A stretch of DNA of 64,000 nt from Lentzea sp. NEAU-D7 (GTDB lineage: Bacteria; Actinomycetota; Actinomycetes; Mycobacteriales; Pseudonocardiaceae): contig NZ_JAPJDL010000005.1 of NCBI RefSeq assembly GCF_026242055.1, forward strand, positions 69,089 through 133,088, read 5' to 3'. The notes under the pieces were generated by a model. The model was not told the DNA's origin. It did no database searches and saw only the letters and a list, made by a program, of their open reading frames with translations. This document shows positions 17,100-25,836 of this stretch, piece by piece (position 1 is the first letter of the stretch; each line of letters begins with the position of its first letter). The position numbers were made by a program, and so were the translations under genes.

Positions 17100-17834
17100 T
17101 CAGATGCGCGGGACGTCCACGAACGTGCGGCCGTTGAGCGGCTGCGTCGCACGGGCGTTGCCCGCGGTGAACAGCCCCTTGAACCGCGCGATGGTCGCGG
17201 CCGACACGTGCTGCTCGCCGGTCAGGTACCACTCGACGCCCTCGGTGAACGGCGCCGTGGTGAGCGAGCCGGTGTAGTGCAGCGTGTGGTGACCCGCGGG
17301 CAGCAGCCGGTTGAGGTCGACGGGCTCGATGTCGACCGGCGCACCGCACTCGGGCGAGAGCGTCGCCAGCACGTCGTCCACCACGGAGTGCGAGCCGACG
17401 ACCAGCGGCACGCCGACCACCAGCAGCTTGCCCGCGGCACTGCGGTGCACGAGGTGCATCTCGAGCGGGGTGTTGCGGCCGCCGAACTGGTGCTCGGACG
17501 GCGTGTGGAAGTGGAACTGGACCAGGTCGTACCTGGTGCCCGCCACCGTCACGTGGCCGGCGCCGGGCTCGACCTCGGCCTCTTCTGTCTCCTCGTGGTC
17601 GCGGACCGTGCAGCCGTCGGCCTTGTCCGCGTCCTTGCGGATGTACTTCAGCTCCAGTGCGGAGTGCCCGTAGGACACGTCGAGCTTCGGCGCGTGCGGG
17701 TCGAACCGGATCGCGCCGGCCGTGACGTTCACGGGGCTTTGCTTCGGCGTCGCCGACTCGGCCGCGCCGCTCGCGAAGAAGGTCGCGGTGAGCACGAGAG
17801 GAAGAAGCGCCGGAAGGGATCGCTTGATGTTCAT
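17100..17834 (-). CDS. Secreted alpha-carbonic anhydrase
   Basis: The 244-aa product has a cleavable signal peptide (about residues 1-28) and the alpha-class zinc-binding segment VQFHFHTPSEHQFGG...EMHLVH, giving the three His ligands. QSPVN near the mature N-terminus is the conserved QSPI-like motif. It would interconvert CO2 and bicarbonate outside the membrane. The ATG at 17834 (MNIKRS) is preferred over a GTG at 17849, because that GTG lies inside a perfect palindrome. A strong terminator follows. Confidence 0.9.
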   Translation of the reverse strand: MNIKRSLPALLPLVLTATFFASGAAESATPKQSPVNVTAGAIRFDPHAPKLDVSYGHSALELKYIRKDADKADGCTVRDHEETEEAEVEPGAGHVTVAGTRYDLVQFHFHTPSEHQFGGRNTPLEMHLVHRSAAGKLLVVGVPLVVGSHSVVDDVLATLSPECGAPVDIEPVDLNRLLPAGHHTLHYTGSLTTAPFTEGVEWYLTGEQHVSAATIARFKGLFTAGNARATQPLNGRTFVDVPRI

Positions 17835-17843
17835 GGCACTACT

Positions 17844-17863
17844 TTTCACCCGATCGGGTGAAA
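17844..17863. promoter_or_regulatory. 20-bp perfect palindrome upstream of carbonic anhydrase
   Basis: TTTCACCCGATCGGGTGAAA is self-complementary without a mismatch and ends 10 bp before the ATG at 17834. Its position fits a repressor site blocking initiation. No cognate regulator is adjacent. Confidence 0.6.
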
Positions 17864-18169
17864 TGAGGAAGAGAGTGTGTTCGCGCTCTCACCCGCCGGA
17901 AACATTCCCGGTTCCGCAATCGTGACAAATCTGAACTGCTTCAGCGCCGCGAAGTGCGAACATGCAGGTCAGAATGCTGCAACCCAGTTGCAACAAGGGC
18001 TCTCACGGCGTGATCGTTGACGACGCAAATTCGAATTGAGACAGAATCAACCCGGACGTGAGAATTGAAGAACGAGAACGTTCTCGATCACCATTGTCCG
18101 ATTCAAGCGGATTTGACGAATTTGCCTGAAGTGACTCCATTGACGCGATGTGTGCGACAAGATGGGCCT
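17864..18169. other. Intergenic region between divergent genes
   Basis: This 306-bp stretch is noticeably richer in A+T than its surroundings and holds no supported gene. It contains a perfect 14-bp palindrome CGAGAACGTTCTCG at 18073-18086, about 85 bp before the rightward gene. Confidence 0.5.
18073..18086. promoter_or_regulatory. 14-bp palindrome, possible operator
   Basis: CGAGAACGTTCTCG is a perfect inverted repeat. It shares GAACGTTC with SOS-box-like sites but lacks the full CGAAC-N4-GTTCG spacing, so its regulator is open. Confidence 0.35.
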
Positions 18170-18520
18170 ATGGTGACCGCCGCTGACATCCGCGCCGTGG
18201 CACTCACGCTGCCGCGGACCACCGAACACCTGATCCGCGACCGCGTGAAGTTCCGCGTGGGCCAGATCGTCTACGCGGCCCTCTCGCGCGACGAGACCGT
18301 GCTGGGCTTCGGCTACCCGCGCGAGGAACGGGAAGCGCTCGTCGCGAGCGACCCGGTCAAGTTCGCAATGCCCGGCCAGTCGGACATGCGCTTCCAGTGG
18401 GTGCACGCCTCGATGGCCGAGCTCGACGTCGAGGAGATGACCGAGCTCGTCATCGGGGCTTGGACGATGTGCGTGCCCAAGAAGCTCATCCGCGAGCGTC
18501 TCGGCGAACACGTTATTTAG
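18170..18520 (+). CDS. MmcQ/YjbR-family protein
   Basis: The 116-aa protein has the compact alpha/beta layout of MmcQ/YjbR proteins: ADIRAVALTLPRTTEHL at the start, KFRVGQIVYAALS in the middle, and a C-terminal helix ending in LIRERL. The family fold resembles double-wing DNA-binding proteins but function is unproven. The ATG at 18170 (MVTAADIR) is favoured; the frame is open further upstream but that part is A+T-rich and unlike coding sequence. Confidence 0.78.
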   Translation: MVTAADIRAVALTLPRTTEHLIRDRVKFRVGQIVYAALSRDETVLGFGYPREEREALVASDPVKFAMPGQSDMRFQWVHASMAELDVEEMTELVIGAWTMCVPKKLIRERLGEHVI

Positions 18521-18541
18521 TCAACACTGAAGCTATCGTTA

Positions 18542-19420
18542 TCAACGAGGCTGTTCTGCGCAGAGGCAGCCCACCCCGGGCTCGATCCACTGCCGGCCCG
18601 CCCACTCCGGATGCCGCTCGACCAGCACCGCCGTCACCTCGGCCACGATCTCGTCAAGCCCTGCCGCGGAGTCGCGCCGCCGCCACGTCTCGTCCCGCAA
18701 CTCCCCCAGGTAGTCCCGGACCCCTTGCAGCACCGCGACATCACCCACTGACCCGTGCCCCGGCACGATGACGCAGGGCGCGCCGGCGATCAGCCCGTCC
18801 AGCACGCCGATCCACGCCAGGCCGGAGACGTCGGTGTCGTGCGGGGGAAACCACGGGAAGATCGCGAACTGCCCGGTCTCGGCCAGGTCGCCGGTGAACA
18901 GCACGCCCGCGTCCGGCACCTCGACCACCTGGTCCCCCAGCGTGTGCCCGCGCCCGGTCGGGCGGAGCAGCACCGTGCGGCCGCCGAGGTCGAGGGCGCG
19001 GACGCCGTCGAACACCTCGTCCGGCACCGGGATCTCGACGTCCGCCAGCCGTTCGGCGATCGTGCCGCCGAAGCCGCGGAACATCTCCAGGTAGCCGGAT
19101 CCCTTGCGCCGCAAGTCGTCCGCCTGCGCCCGGTTCACCAGGTAGGAGTCACCGAACGCGGACGCGCCGAACGCGTGCTCGGGGTGGAAGTGCGTCGTCG
19201 TCAGGTGGATCCGCCGTCCGCGCGCCACCTCTTCGGCGAGGTCCCGCACCTGTGACGCGTTGGCGAGGCCGAGTCCGGTGTCCACCACGAGGACCGCCTC
19301 GGTGCCGCTGACGATCCCGATGTTGGGCACCAGGGCGACGTGCTCGTTGGGGATCACCAGCACGCCGCCGGCCACCTCGGTGGCGCCGGAGATCTGGACG
19401 GCGGGGTCAGGAAGGTTCAT
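18542..19420 (-). CDS. MBL-fold metallohydrolase
   Basis: The 292-aa protein has the metallo-beta-lactamase fold signatures: VLVVDTGLGLAN, TTTHFHPEHAFG (a HxHxEH variant with Glu in place of the common Asp), GHTLGD, FTGDLAE and VPGHG. It is a soluble hydrolase whose substrate could be a thioester, lactone or similar; resistance to beta-lactams is not implied. It is divergent from a LysR gene across 82 bp holding a LysR-type box, so it is probably that regulator's target. The start at 19420 follows GGAGTGGGGGC. Upstream in-frame sequence is antisense to the LysR gene. Confidence 0.87.
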   Translation of the reverse strand: MNLPDPAVQISGATEVAGGVLVIPNEHVALVPNIGIVSGTEAVLVVDTGLGLANASQVRDLAEEVARGRRIHLTTTHFHPEHAFGASAFGDSYLVNRAQADDLRRKGSGYLEMFRGFGGTIAERLADVEIPVPDEVFDGVRALDLGGRTVLLRPTGRGHTLGDQVVEVPDAGVLFTGDLAETGQFAIFPWFPPHDTDVSGLAWIGVLDGLIAGAPCVIVPGHGSVGDVAVLQGVRDYLGELRDETWRRRDSAAGLDEIVAEVTAVLVERHPEWAGRQWIEPGVGCLCAEQPR

Positions 19421-19474
19421 GCCCCCACTCCACCCGCGTGGGCCGGGGGCCGTCCAAGACCATCTGCGCAGGCC

Positions 19475-19493
19475 CGATACCGCGCGAGTATCG
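19475..19493. promoter_or_regulatory. LysR-type box (T-N11-A)
   Basis: CGATAC and GTATCG flank 7 nt, giving the canonical ATAC-N7-GTAT with T-N11-A. It overlaps the -10 of the LysR gene, as in autoregulated LysR systems, and lies 55 bp from the start of the divergent MBL gene. Confidence 0.75.
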
Positions 19494-19494
19494 T
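19489..19494 (+). promoter_or_regulatory. -10 hexamer of leaderless LysR gene
   Basis: TATCGT lies 8 nt before the ATG at 19503 and overlaps the LysR box. Confidence 0.35.
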
Positions 19495-19502
19495 GCCTGT
19501 TC

Positions 19503-20324
19503 ATGGAGCTGCGGACCCTGCGGTACTTCGTCGCGGTCGCCGAGGAGCTGCACTTCGGACGCGCCGCGCGGCGGCTCCACCTGAGCCAGCCGCCGCTGAG
19601 CCGGGCGATCAAGCACCTGGAGACCGACCTGGGCGCGACACTGCTGCACCGCTCCCCCGCCGGCGTCACGCTGACCGCCGCCGGCCACGTCCTGCTCGCC
19701 GAGGCGAGGGCCCTGCTCGGCCACGCCGAGCGCATCCGCGCCAAGCTCGGCAGGACGACGATCACCGTCGGCATGCTCGGTGATCACAGGACAGGCGTGG
19801 CCGAAGCGTTCCGGCGCAGGCACCCGCACGTCGAGATCCGCGTCCGCGAGACCGACCTGACCGACCCGACCTGCGGCCTGCGCACCGGTCAGGTCGACGT
19901 CGCCCTGACGCGCGGCCCGTTCGACGAGAGCGGCCTGAAAACCGTTGTGCTCCACCGGGATCCGGTCGGCGCGGTGCTGCGGCGCGACGATCCGCTCGCG
20001 GCGCGGGAGCGGATCACCACGGCGGACCTCGCCGGTCGCGACTGGTTCCAGTTCCCGGACGGGACCGACGAGATCTGGCGGGACTACTGGAACGGCGGGC
20101 GACCGCGCAGCGGCCCGACCGTCCGGGCGGTCCAGGAGTGCGTGCAGTCCGTGCTGTGGAACGGTTCCGTGGGCCTGGCACCGCTCGGCCACGACCTGGG
20201 CGAGCTCGTCGTCGTGCCGCTGACCGACATGGCACCCAGCCCCGTCGTGATCGCGTGGATCGAGGACGACCCGCTCACCCGCGACTTCGTCGAAGCGGCG
20301 GTCCAGGCGTACGGGGCCGGGTGA
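19503..20324 (+). CDS. LysR-family transcriptional regulator
   Basis: The 273-aa protein has the LysR winged helix at residues 1-60 (MELRTLRYFVAVAEELHFG, then AARRLHLSQPPLSRAIKHLE) and a shortened periplasmic-binding-like effector domain. It belongs to the group related to CatM/BenM-type regulators by its N-terminus. It probably activates the divergent MBL hydrolase in response to that enzyme's substrate or product, and represses itself through the box at 19475-19493. Confidence 0.93.
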   Translation: MELRTLRYFVAVAEELHFGRAARRLHLSQPPLSRAIKHLETDLGATLLHRSPAGVTLTAAGHVLLAEARALLGHAERIRAKLGRTTITVGMLGDHRTGVAEAFRRRHPHVEIRVRETDLTDPTCGLRTGQVDVALTRGPFDESGLKTVVLHRDPVGAVLRRDDPLAARERITTADLAGRDWFQFPDGTDEIWRDYWNGGRPRSGPTVRAVQECVQSVLWNGSVGLAPLGHDLGELVVVPLTDMAPSPVVIAWIEDDPLTRDFVEAAVQAYGAG

Positions 20325-20369
20325 CGGCGGCTGACCCCGGTGCGGTTGGCCGCGTCCGGGGGAAGTGGG

Positions 20370-20921
20370 TCAGGGCGTGCCGACACGGCTCACGGTCACC
20401 GCGTAGTCGCCGCCCTCGAAGGGTTTCCGATCCCAGGTCGCGAACCGTTCGACCAGCGTGAGCCCGGCCTGCGCGCAGTGCTCGTCGTAGTCGTCGGCGG
20501 TGTAGCCGCGGTCCAGGCTGAACCCGGCGACCAGCACTTTCCCGACGTGCCTGGCCACGCCCGCGACGAGCGCGGCCTGCGTGCCGGGCGGGGTGAACAG
20601 CGGCACGTTGCCCGCCATGACGACCACGTCGAACGTCCGGCCCAGGTCGAGCTCGGCCAGGTCGGACAGCACCCACGTGATGTCCGGCGCCTGCTCGCGC
20701 GCGTAGGCCAGCATCGACGCGTCGACGTCCGCCCCGACCACCTCGATGCCGTGCCGGGCCAGCTCGATCCCGACCCGCCCGGTGCCGCACCCGGCGTCCA
20801 GGACGGAGGCCGGGGCGAACGCCCGCACGAAGGTCGCCTCTCCGTGCACGTCCATCCCCGACTCGGCGAGCGAGTCGAACCTGCGCTGGTACTCCGCCCC
20901 GTTCCACACGCTGCGCATCAT
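20370..20921 (-). CDS. Class I SAM-dependent methyltransferase
   Basis: The 183-aa protein has motif I VLDAGCGTGRVGIEL, an acidic residue ending strand 2 (VVGADVDASML) and motif II-like FDVVVMAGN. It is a small Methyltransf_25/11-type enzyme with no targeting signal. The acceptor is unknown. Either of two tandem ATGs (20921, 20918) may be used. It diverges from the SGNH hydrolase gene. Confidence 0.85.
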   Translation of the reverse strand: MMRSVWNGAEYQRRFDSLAESGMDVHGEATFVRAFAPASVLDAGCGTGRVGIELARHGIEVVGADVDASMLAYAREQAPDITWVLSDLAELDLGRTFDVVVMAGNVPLFTPPGTQAALVAGVARHVGKVLVAGFSLDRGYTADDYDEHCAQAGLTLVERFATWDRKPFEGGDYAVTVSRVGTP

Positions 20922-20975
20922 AGATCCGAAGATCGGCGGCTACCGGACATGAGGGAGCACTGCCAAGGTCGGATC

Positions 20976-22139
20976 ATGACGCGCTTTCTGCTGGCAGTGG
21001 CGTTGCTCGTAGCGGCGGCCTCACCCGCGCAGGCCGCACCGCCGCGCTGGGTGGGCACGTGGGCGACCGCGCCGTCCTCGGCCGTGCCCGGCTATCCGAA
21101 CTTCTCGATCCGCAACATCGTGCACGTCAGCGCCGGCGGCAAGGAGATCCGCGTCCGGCTCTCCAACGCCTACGGCCGCACCCCGATCGTCTTCGGCCAG
21201 GTCACCGTCGCCCGCGCGGCCGGTCCGGACACACCCCTCGCGCTGCCCGGCACGATGCGCACGCTGACGTTCGGCGGCGCCCGGTCGATCACGGCCCCGC
21301 CCGGAGCCGACGTGGTCAGCGACGGCGTGGCGCTGACCGTCCCCGCCGACTCCGACCTGCTGGTGAGCGTCTACACGCCGGAGCCCGGCGGCCCCGTCAC
21401 GCGCCACCAGCTCACGATGCAGAACTCGTACTTCACCCGCGACGGCGATCACACGGCCGACGAGTCCGCCGCCGCCTACCGCGAACGCACCACGAACTGG
21501 CACTACGTCTCCGGCGTGGACGTCAGGTCGGCCGGCCTGCGAGGCAGCGTCGTGGCACTCGGCGACTCGATCACCGACGGCGCGAACTCGACCTGGGGCG
21601 CGAACCTGCGCTGGCCCGACCAGCTCGCCGACCGCGTGAACACCCGCCTGGGCGTGCTGAACGCGGGCATCAGCGGCAACCGCCTGCTGCTCGACGGCGG
21701 CTCGGCCGGTCCCAACGCCCTGGCCAGGCTGAACCGCGACGTGCTCACCCAGTCCGGCGTCCGCACGGTGATCGTGTTCGAGGGCATCAACGACATCCAG
21801 CAGACCCCGCACCAGACAGACCCGGCCAAGATCATCGCCGCGCTGAAGCAGATCGCGTCCCGCTCGCACGACCGCGGCCTGCGGGTGGTCGGCGCGACGA
21901 TCACGCCGTTCAAGGGCTGGAACAGCTACACCGAGGAACTCGAGTCGGTGCGCCAGGCCGTGAACGCGTTCATCCGGACGAGCCCGGACTTCGACGCCGT
22001 CGTCGACTTCGACCAGGTGATCCGCGACCCGGCCGACCCGCAGCGGATCAGGCCCGACTACGACGAGGGCGACCACCTGCACCCCGGTGACAAGGGCTTC
22101 GAGGCGATGGCGAAGGCGGTGCGGGTCGCCACCCTCTGA
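20976..22139 (+). CDS. Secreted SGNH/GDSL hydrolase
   Basis: The 387-aa product has a signal peptide (residues 1-20, ending AQA). The N-terminal beta-domain WVGTWATAPSSA... is typical of actinobacterial secreted GDSL esterases. All four blocks are present: GDSITDG (nucleophile Ser), AGISGNRLL, GINDIQQ and DHLHP (catalytic His). It should hydrolyse esters of lipids, sugars or plant polymers outside the cell. The ATG at 20976 is selected because the hydrophobic signal begins there; the upstream open frame is antisense to the methyltransferase. Confidence 0.9.
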   Translation: MTRFLLAVALLVAAASPAQAAPPRWVGTWATAPSSAVPGYPNFSIRNIVHVSAGGKEIRVRLSNAYGRTPIVFGQVTVARAAGPDTPLALPGTMRTLTFGGARSITAPPGADVVSDGVALTVPADSDLLVSVYTPEPGGPVTRHQLTMQNSYFTRDGDHTADESAAAYRERTTNWHYVSGVDVRSAGLRGSVVALGDSITDGANSTWGANLRWPDQLADRVNTRLGVLNAGISGNRLLLDGGSAGPNALARLNRDVLTQSGVRTVIVFEGINDIQQTPHQTDPAKIIAALKQIASRSHDRGLRVVGATITPFKGWNSYTEELESVRQAVNAFIRTSPDFDAVVDFDQVIRDPADPQRIRPDYDEGDHLHPGDKGFEAMAKAVRVATL

Positions 22140-22228
22140 CACCCGATCGAGCGATGTGGGTTTGTGAGAGCCTTCGGCCCGGTCATCCGGTGGAGATCGA
22201 CACGAACCACCGGGTTAGGGGTCCACGC

Positions 22229-22777
22229 ATGCGTCTCACGATCCTCGCCGCCCTGCTCGCGGTCAGCGCCACGGCTTGCGGGGCGCCGGACCCCGCGCCC
22301 CAGGCGGCCTCCACCACCGGCTCGGCCACGCCCACGCCGGCGAACGACAGGCAGCAGGCCGCGGTCAAGGCCGAACTGACCATGCAGGGCAAGCCCGGCC
22401 TCGGCCTGCTGGCCGCGACGAACCAGGGCACCGCGCCGATCACGTTCCAGGGCTGGCCGAAGCTCGCCTTCAGCAACCCGGCGAACCAGCCCGCCGCGAT
22501 CCCGGTGGAGCAGAAGCTGGTGCCCGGCGAGGGTCCGTCGATCACGCTGCAGCCGGGCCAGACCGCGTTCGCCGGCGTGCAGCTGGACGTGGACGACGAC
22601 GCGAACTCGTTCGCCATCAACGAGATGACCGCCGAGCTGCCGGGCATGACACCGGTGAAGGTGGCGTTCATCGGGACGGACGGCCAGCCGATCGCCGACC
22701 TGACCAAGATGAAGGTGAGCGAGGTCAAGGTCGGGACGATGCAGCCGGTCGCCCAAGGCGTCCTGGTCTTCGACTAG
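22229..22777 (+). CDS. Lipoprotein with DUF4232-like domain
   Basis: The 182-aa product has a signal ending in the lipobox SATAC (Cys17), a Ser/Thr/Pro linker, and an immunoglobulin-like domain in which LAATNQGTAPITFQGWPKL and ITLQPGQTAFAGVQLD resemble DUF4232 proteins. The role of that family is not known; surface binding is likely. AGGGG precedes the start. Its stop overlaps the convergent LamG gene by 4 bp. Confidence 0.78.
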   Translation: MRLTILAALLAVSATACGAPDPAPQAASTTGSATPTPANDRQQAAVKAELTMQGKPGLGLLAATNQGTAPITFQGWPKLAFSNPANQPAAIPVEQKLVPGEGPSITLQPGQTAFAGVQLDVDDDANSFAINEMTAELPGMTPVKVAFIGTDGQPIADLTKMKVSEVKVGTMQPVAQGVLVFD

Positions 22778-23703
22778 CGCTTCATCCAGCGGTACTGGAG
22801 GTGCACCTCCCGCGGGTGGGCGGCCCGGTCGAGGAACATGAGGCTGTCCATCCGGCAGTTGCAGGCGTTGCCCTCGCGGGTGTTCTGCGGGTAGCTGCCG
22901 CCGATCTTGTACCCGCGCGGGTCGGTCGCCGAGGCGAGGTCCGGTTCCGGTTCGCCTTCGAGCTTCCACGGGTCACCGGCCACGACGTAGTTGCCCGTCA
23001 GCGGCTTTCCGTCGCGGTACAGGGCCATCGTGCCGGTGTCGAAGTCGAACGTGGCCGCGAGGAACACCCATTCGTTCTGCGGCAACAGCTTCCGCCAGTC
23101 CTCCGTGGCCGCGAACGTCTGGGACTCGCCGCCGTCGAGCCTGCGGGCGAGGGCGACCAGCTTCAGCTCACCGCCGACCTGGATCAGCTCCAGCAGCGCC
23201 CGCACCGCGTGACCGTTGGAGTCGCCGGTCAGGACTCCGGCGAGGCCGATGGCGCCGTAGAGGTCGTCCGGGGCGGCCGAGTTCGAGTTCGGGGCCGGGT
23301 TCTGGCCCGTCATCTTCACCCAGCCCATGATCGACGCTTGCCGCGTGCTGTTGAACGCCTTCAGCGTCGGCACACCGGTTTCGCTGTACAGGCCCGCCTT
23401 CCAGTCGTCGTTGCCGGCAAGGGCCGGGTTGACCTGCTGGAGCTGCAGCGCGGTGCGACTGCGCCGGAACGCCCCGTCGCGCACGCGCATGCCGGCGCCG
23501 CCGTTGATCAGCCGCAACGGCGTGCCGGAACGGCCGCCGTCCTTTTCCAGGGCCTCGTCGCCGCGCACCGGGTGTTCGAAGTCGTAGTACGACACCAGGT
23601 CGCGGGACAACGTGGGCAGCACCGTGCCGAACGTGGCCTGCGCCGGTGCGGCCAGGCCGGCGCTGAACACCGTGACCAGCCCGAGCGTGAGCAGCCGCCT
23701 CAT
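22774..23703 (-). CDS. Secreted LamG/concanavalin-like protein
   Basis: The 309-aa product starts with a signal peptide (MRRLLTLGLVTVFSAGLAAPAQA) followed by a LamG-type jelly-roll domain: LVSYYDFEHPV, QASIMGWVKM, WVFLAATFDFDTGTMALYRDG and MDSLMFLDRAAHPREV are the usual LamG strands. Such domains bind carbohydrates or protein ligands and are often partners of secreted enzymes. The ATG overlaps the stop of the sugar dehydrogenase gene (ATGA), so the two are translationally coupled and presumably act together. Confidence 0.85.
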   Translation of the reverse strand: MRRLLTLGLVTVFSAGLAAPAQATFGTVLPTLSRDLVSYYDFEHPVRGDEALEKDGGRSGTPLRLINGGAGMRVRDGAFRRSRTALQLQQVNPALAGNDDWKAGLYSETGVPTLKAFNSTRQASIMGWVKMTGQNPAPNSNSAAPDDLYGAIGLAGVLTGDSNGHAVRALLELIQVGGELKLVALARRLDGGESQTFAATEDWRKLLPQNEWVFLAATFDFDTGTMALYRDGKPLTGNYVVAGDPWKLEGEPEPDLASATDPRGYKIGGSYPQNTREGNACNCRMDSLMFLDRAAHPREVHLQYRWMKR

Positions 23704-25757
23704 CGAATCCCCTTGCCCCGCACCCACAGGTCGCGGACTCTGCCGATGTTGTCGAACGAGCCGAAGCCGACGCGGCCGGACGCGAACGTCCTGTCCACGG
23801 CGGTCATCAACGGGTACGGCGACCCGTCCACGTACACGGCGATCTCGCCCGAGTCGGCGCAGTGCTTGACGCGCACGCGATGCCAGGCCGAGTCGCTGAC
23901 GGCCGGAGGCGCGCCGACGGAACGCACGGCGTCCCATTGGTGGTCCAGGCGCAGGCGGTCGGCGTTGTTCACGACGAAGATCCCGTTGTGCGGGTAGATC
24001 CTGTTGTCCGACGAGAGATGCGCGTAATAGAACTCGGTGTCGGAGCGGTGGCCGAACACGATGATCACGTCCCGGTTGGACTCGGCGACCGGGGTGTCCA
24101 GCCGCACCGAGGCGTCGACCTGCACCGAGCCGAACTCGGGGCCCTTGCGCAGCACCGCGTACTCGAACGGGCGGCGTGGACCCGGCCGGGCGACTCCGGG
24201 CTGGGCCAGCACGACCTCGCGGCCGGGGAACTGCCAGAGCGACGGGGTCACCGGCTGCCACGACCGCGCGGAGCCGGTCCCGGCGACGAGGTCGTGACCG
24301 GAGCGGCAGGAGGCGAAGGTGCGGGCACCCGTCACCTTCCAGACCTTGCCGTTCGCCTTGGCCAGCACGTAGAGCTCGCCGGCCGCGTCCTGACCGAAAC
24401 GCAGGTCGACCCGGTTCGGGTCGTTCACCAGAGCCTTCATCGTGGTCAGCTGCCCGTCGACGTAGACCATCAGCTCTCGCGACACGGCCATCGGCCTGCC
24501 CGCCCGCATCTCGCGTTCGTCGGCGTAGTAGAGCAGTCCCTTCACGCCCTCGCCGTAGACGTACTTGCCGCGCAAAGAGGGGATCTTCGAGCCGCGGTAG
24601 ACGAAGCCGCCCATCACCGCGTTGCCGCTGTCGGCACACGGTCGCTGGGACGGAAGGCGGTTGTGGTCGAACGCGGTGACCGGGTAGGTGTAGCCGTACT
24701 TCGCGTCGTCGGCGGGCAGCGGGAACACACCGCACGACGGGTCGCCGCGCCGGTACTCCCAGATGCCCTCGCGTTCGCTCCAGCCCAGGTTGGCGCCCTT
24801 GCGGACCTCGTAGACCGCGTCGACGGCCTTCTCGCCGATGTGGCCCAGGTACATCCGGCGGGTGACGCGGTCCCAGCTGAAGCGGTACGGGTCGCGCATG
24901 CCGTACGCGTAGATCTCCCCCAGCGCGCCTTCCTCGCGCACGAACGGGTTCGCGCGCGGGATGCCGTACTGGCCGTTCACGCCGTCACGACCGGCGGGGT
25001 CGATGCGCAGGATCTTGCCCTGCGGCAGCGCCAGGTCCTGCGGCACGGTGGTCGAGACGCCGATGCCGCCGTCACCGGACGCGACGTAGAGCAGGTGGTG
25101 GTCCTCGTCCCACCAGCGCGCCGCCGGGTTGAAGCCGATCTCCTGGAAGCCGTGGATGTAGGAGGCGAAGCCGACCCGCAGCAGTTCCCGCCGCGTACCG
25201 GCGAAGACGTCCGCGCGCGGGTCCGAGGCGGTCCACTCGGTGATCACGCCGTGCACCTGCGCGTCCGCGGGTGAGGGCAGGTCGGGCTTCTTGGTGGTCA
25301 ACGCGGAACCGGTCTCGGTGTGCACGGTGTAGAACTTGCCGTTGCGCCTGAAGTCCGGGTGGAACGCGGCGAAGCCGAAGCCGCTGCCCAGGCCGCGGTG
25401 GGTGTGGAAGTCGGGGCCGATAGCGGCACCCAGGTCCAGGAACGCGTGCTGGGCTCCGTCGCGCAGCAGGTGGAGCTTGCCGTTCATGTCGGGCACGAAC
25501 AGCCGGCCGGAGCCGTCCGGCACCTCACCCAGGTAGTTGATCCTGTTGTAGCGCACCAGTCTGGTGTCGGTCGGCGGTGGCACGGGCTGCGACTTCGGCA
25601 GCTGCGCCACCTCGGTCAGCTCCAGGCCGGTACCGGAGGCGCCCGGTGTCGGCAGCGGGTCGGCGATCGGTGCGTCGGCCCGCGCCGGCGCAATGGGCAC
25701 GAACAACGCCGAGAGCACGAATGTTGAGACTGCCAACCGGAACGAGCGTCTGGACAT
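23700..25757 (-). CDS. Secreted PQQ-type glucose/sorbosone dehydrogenase
   Basis: The 685-aa protein begins with a Tat-type signal (MSRRSFRLAVSTFVLSALF). Residues about 50-470 form a GSDH-type six-bladed propeller, with RINYLGEVPDGSGRLFVPDM, THRGLGSGFGFAAFHPDF (candidate catalytic His) and YGMRDPYRFSWD. A C-terminal LamG-like domain (about 510-685) follows. The family oxidises aldoses or sorbosone with PQQ and Ca2+ outside the membrane. The ATG at 25757 follows GGTGGGGA. A palindrome identical to that of the neighbouring ABC operon lies 42 bp upstream, and a broken copy of this gene's N-terminal part lies at 25837-26201. Confidence 0.88.
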   Translation of the reverse strand: MSRRSFRLAVSTFVLSALFVPIAPARADAPIADPLPTPGASGTGLELTEVAQLPKSQPVPPPTDTRLVRYNRINYLGEVPDGSGRLFVPDMNGKLHLLRDGAQHAFLDLGAAIGPDFHTHRGLGSGFGFAAFHPDFRRNGKFYTVHTETGSALTTKKPDLPSPADAQVHGVITEWTASDPRADVFAGTRRELLRVGFASYIHGFQEIGFNPAARWWDEDHHLLYVASGDGGIGVSTTVPQDLALPQGKILRIDPAGRDGVNGQYGIPRANPFVREEGALGEIYAYGMRDPYRFSWDRVTRRMYLGHIGEKAVDAVYEVRKGANLGWSEREGIWEYRRGDPSCGVFPLPADDAKYGYTYPVTAFDHNRLPSQRPCADSGNAVMGGFVYRGSKIPSLRGKYVYGEGVKGLLYYADEREMRAGRPMAVSRELMVYVDGQLTTMKALVNDPNRVDLRFGQDAAGELYVLAKANGKVWKVTGARTFASCRSGHDLVAGTGSARSWQPVTPSLWQFPGREVVLAQPGVARPGPRRPFEYAVLRKGPEFGSVQVDASVRLDTPVAESNRDVIIVFGHRSDTEFYYAHLSSDNRIYPHNGIFVVNNADRLRLDHQWDAVRSVGAPPAVSDSAWHRVRVKHCADSGEIAVYVDGSPYPLMTAVDRTFASGRVGFGSFDNIGRVRDLWVRGKGIR

Positions 25758-25798
25758 TCCCCACCACCCTGTGGGCCAGGCCGTGGCAGCACGGCATC

Positions 25799-25812
25799 GG
25801 AAAGCGCTTTCC
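25799..25812. promoter_or_regulatory. LacI-family-type operator, copy 1
   Basis: GGAAAGCGCTTTCC is a perfect 14-bp palindrome with the CG centre usual for LacI-family and CRE sites. It lies 42 bp upstream of the dehydrogenase start. The flanking bases (TC before, A after) are also shared with the copy at 28856-28869. Confidence 0.75.
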
Positions 25813-25836
25813 AATGCGGCGGCTCCCGAAATCTAC

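Noticed and set aside
18073-18086. LexA/SOS box
   Set aside because: The palindrome has GAACGTTC but not the spaced CGAAC-N4-GTTCG form of actinobacterial SOS boxes, and the downstream gene is not a repair gene.
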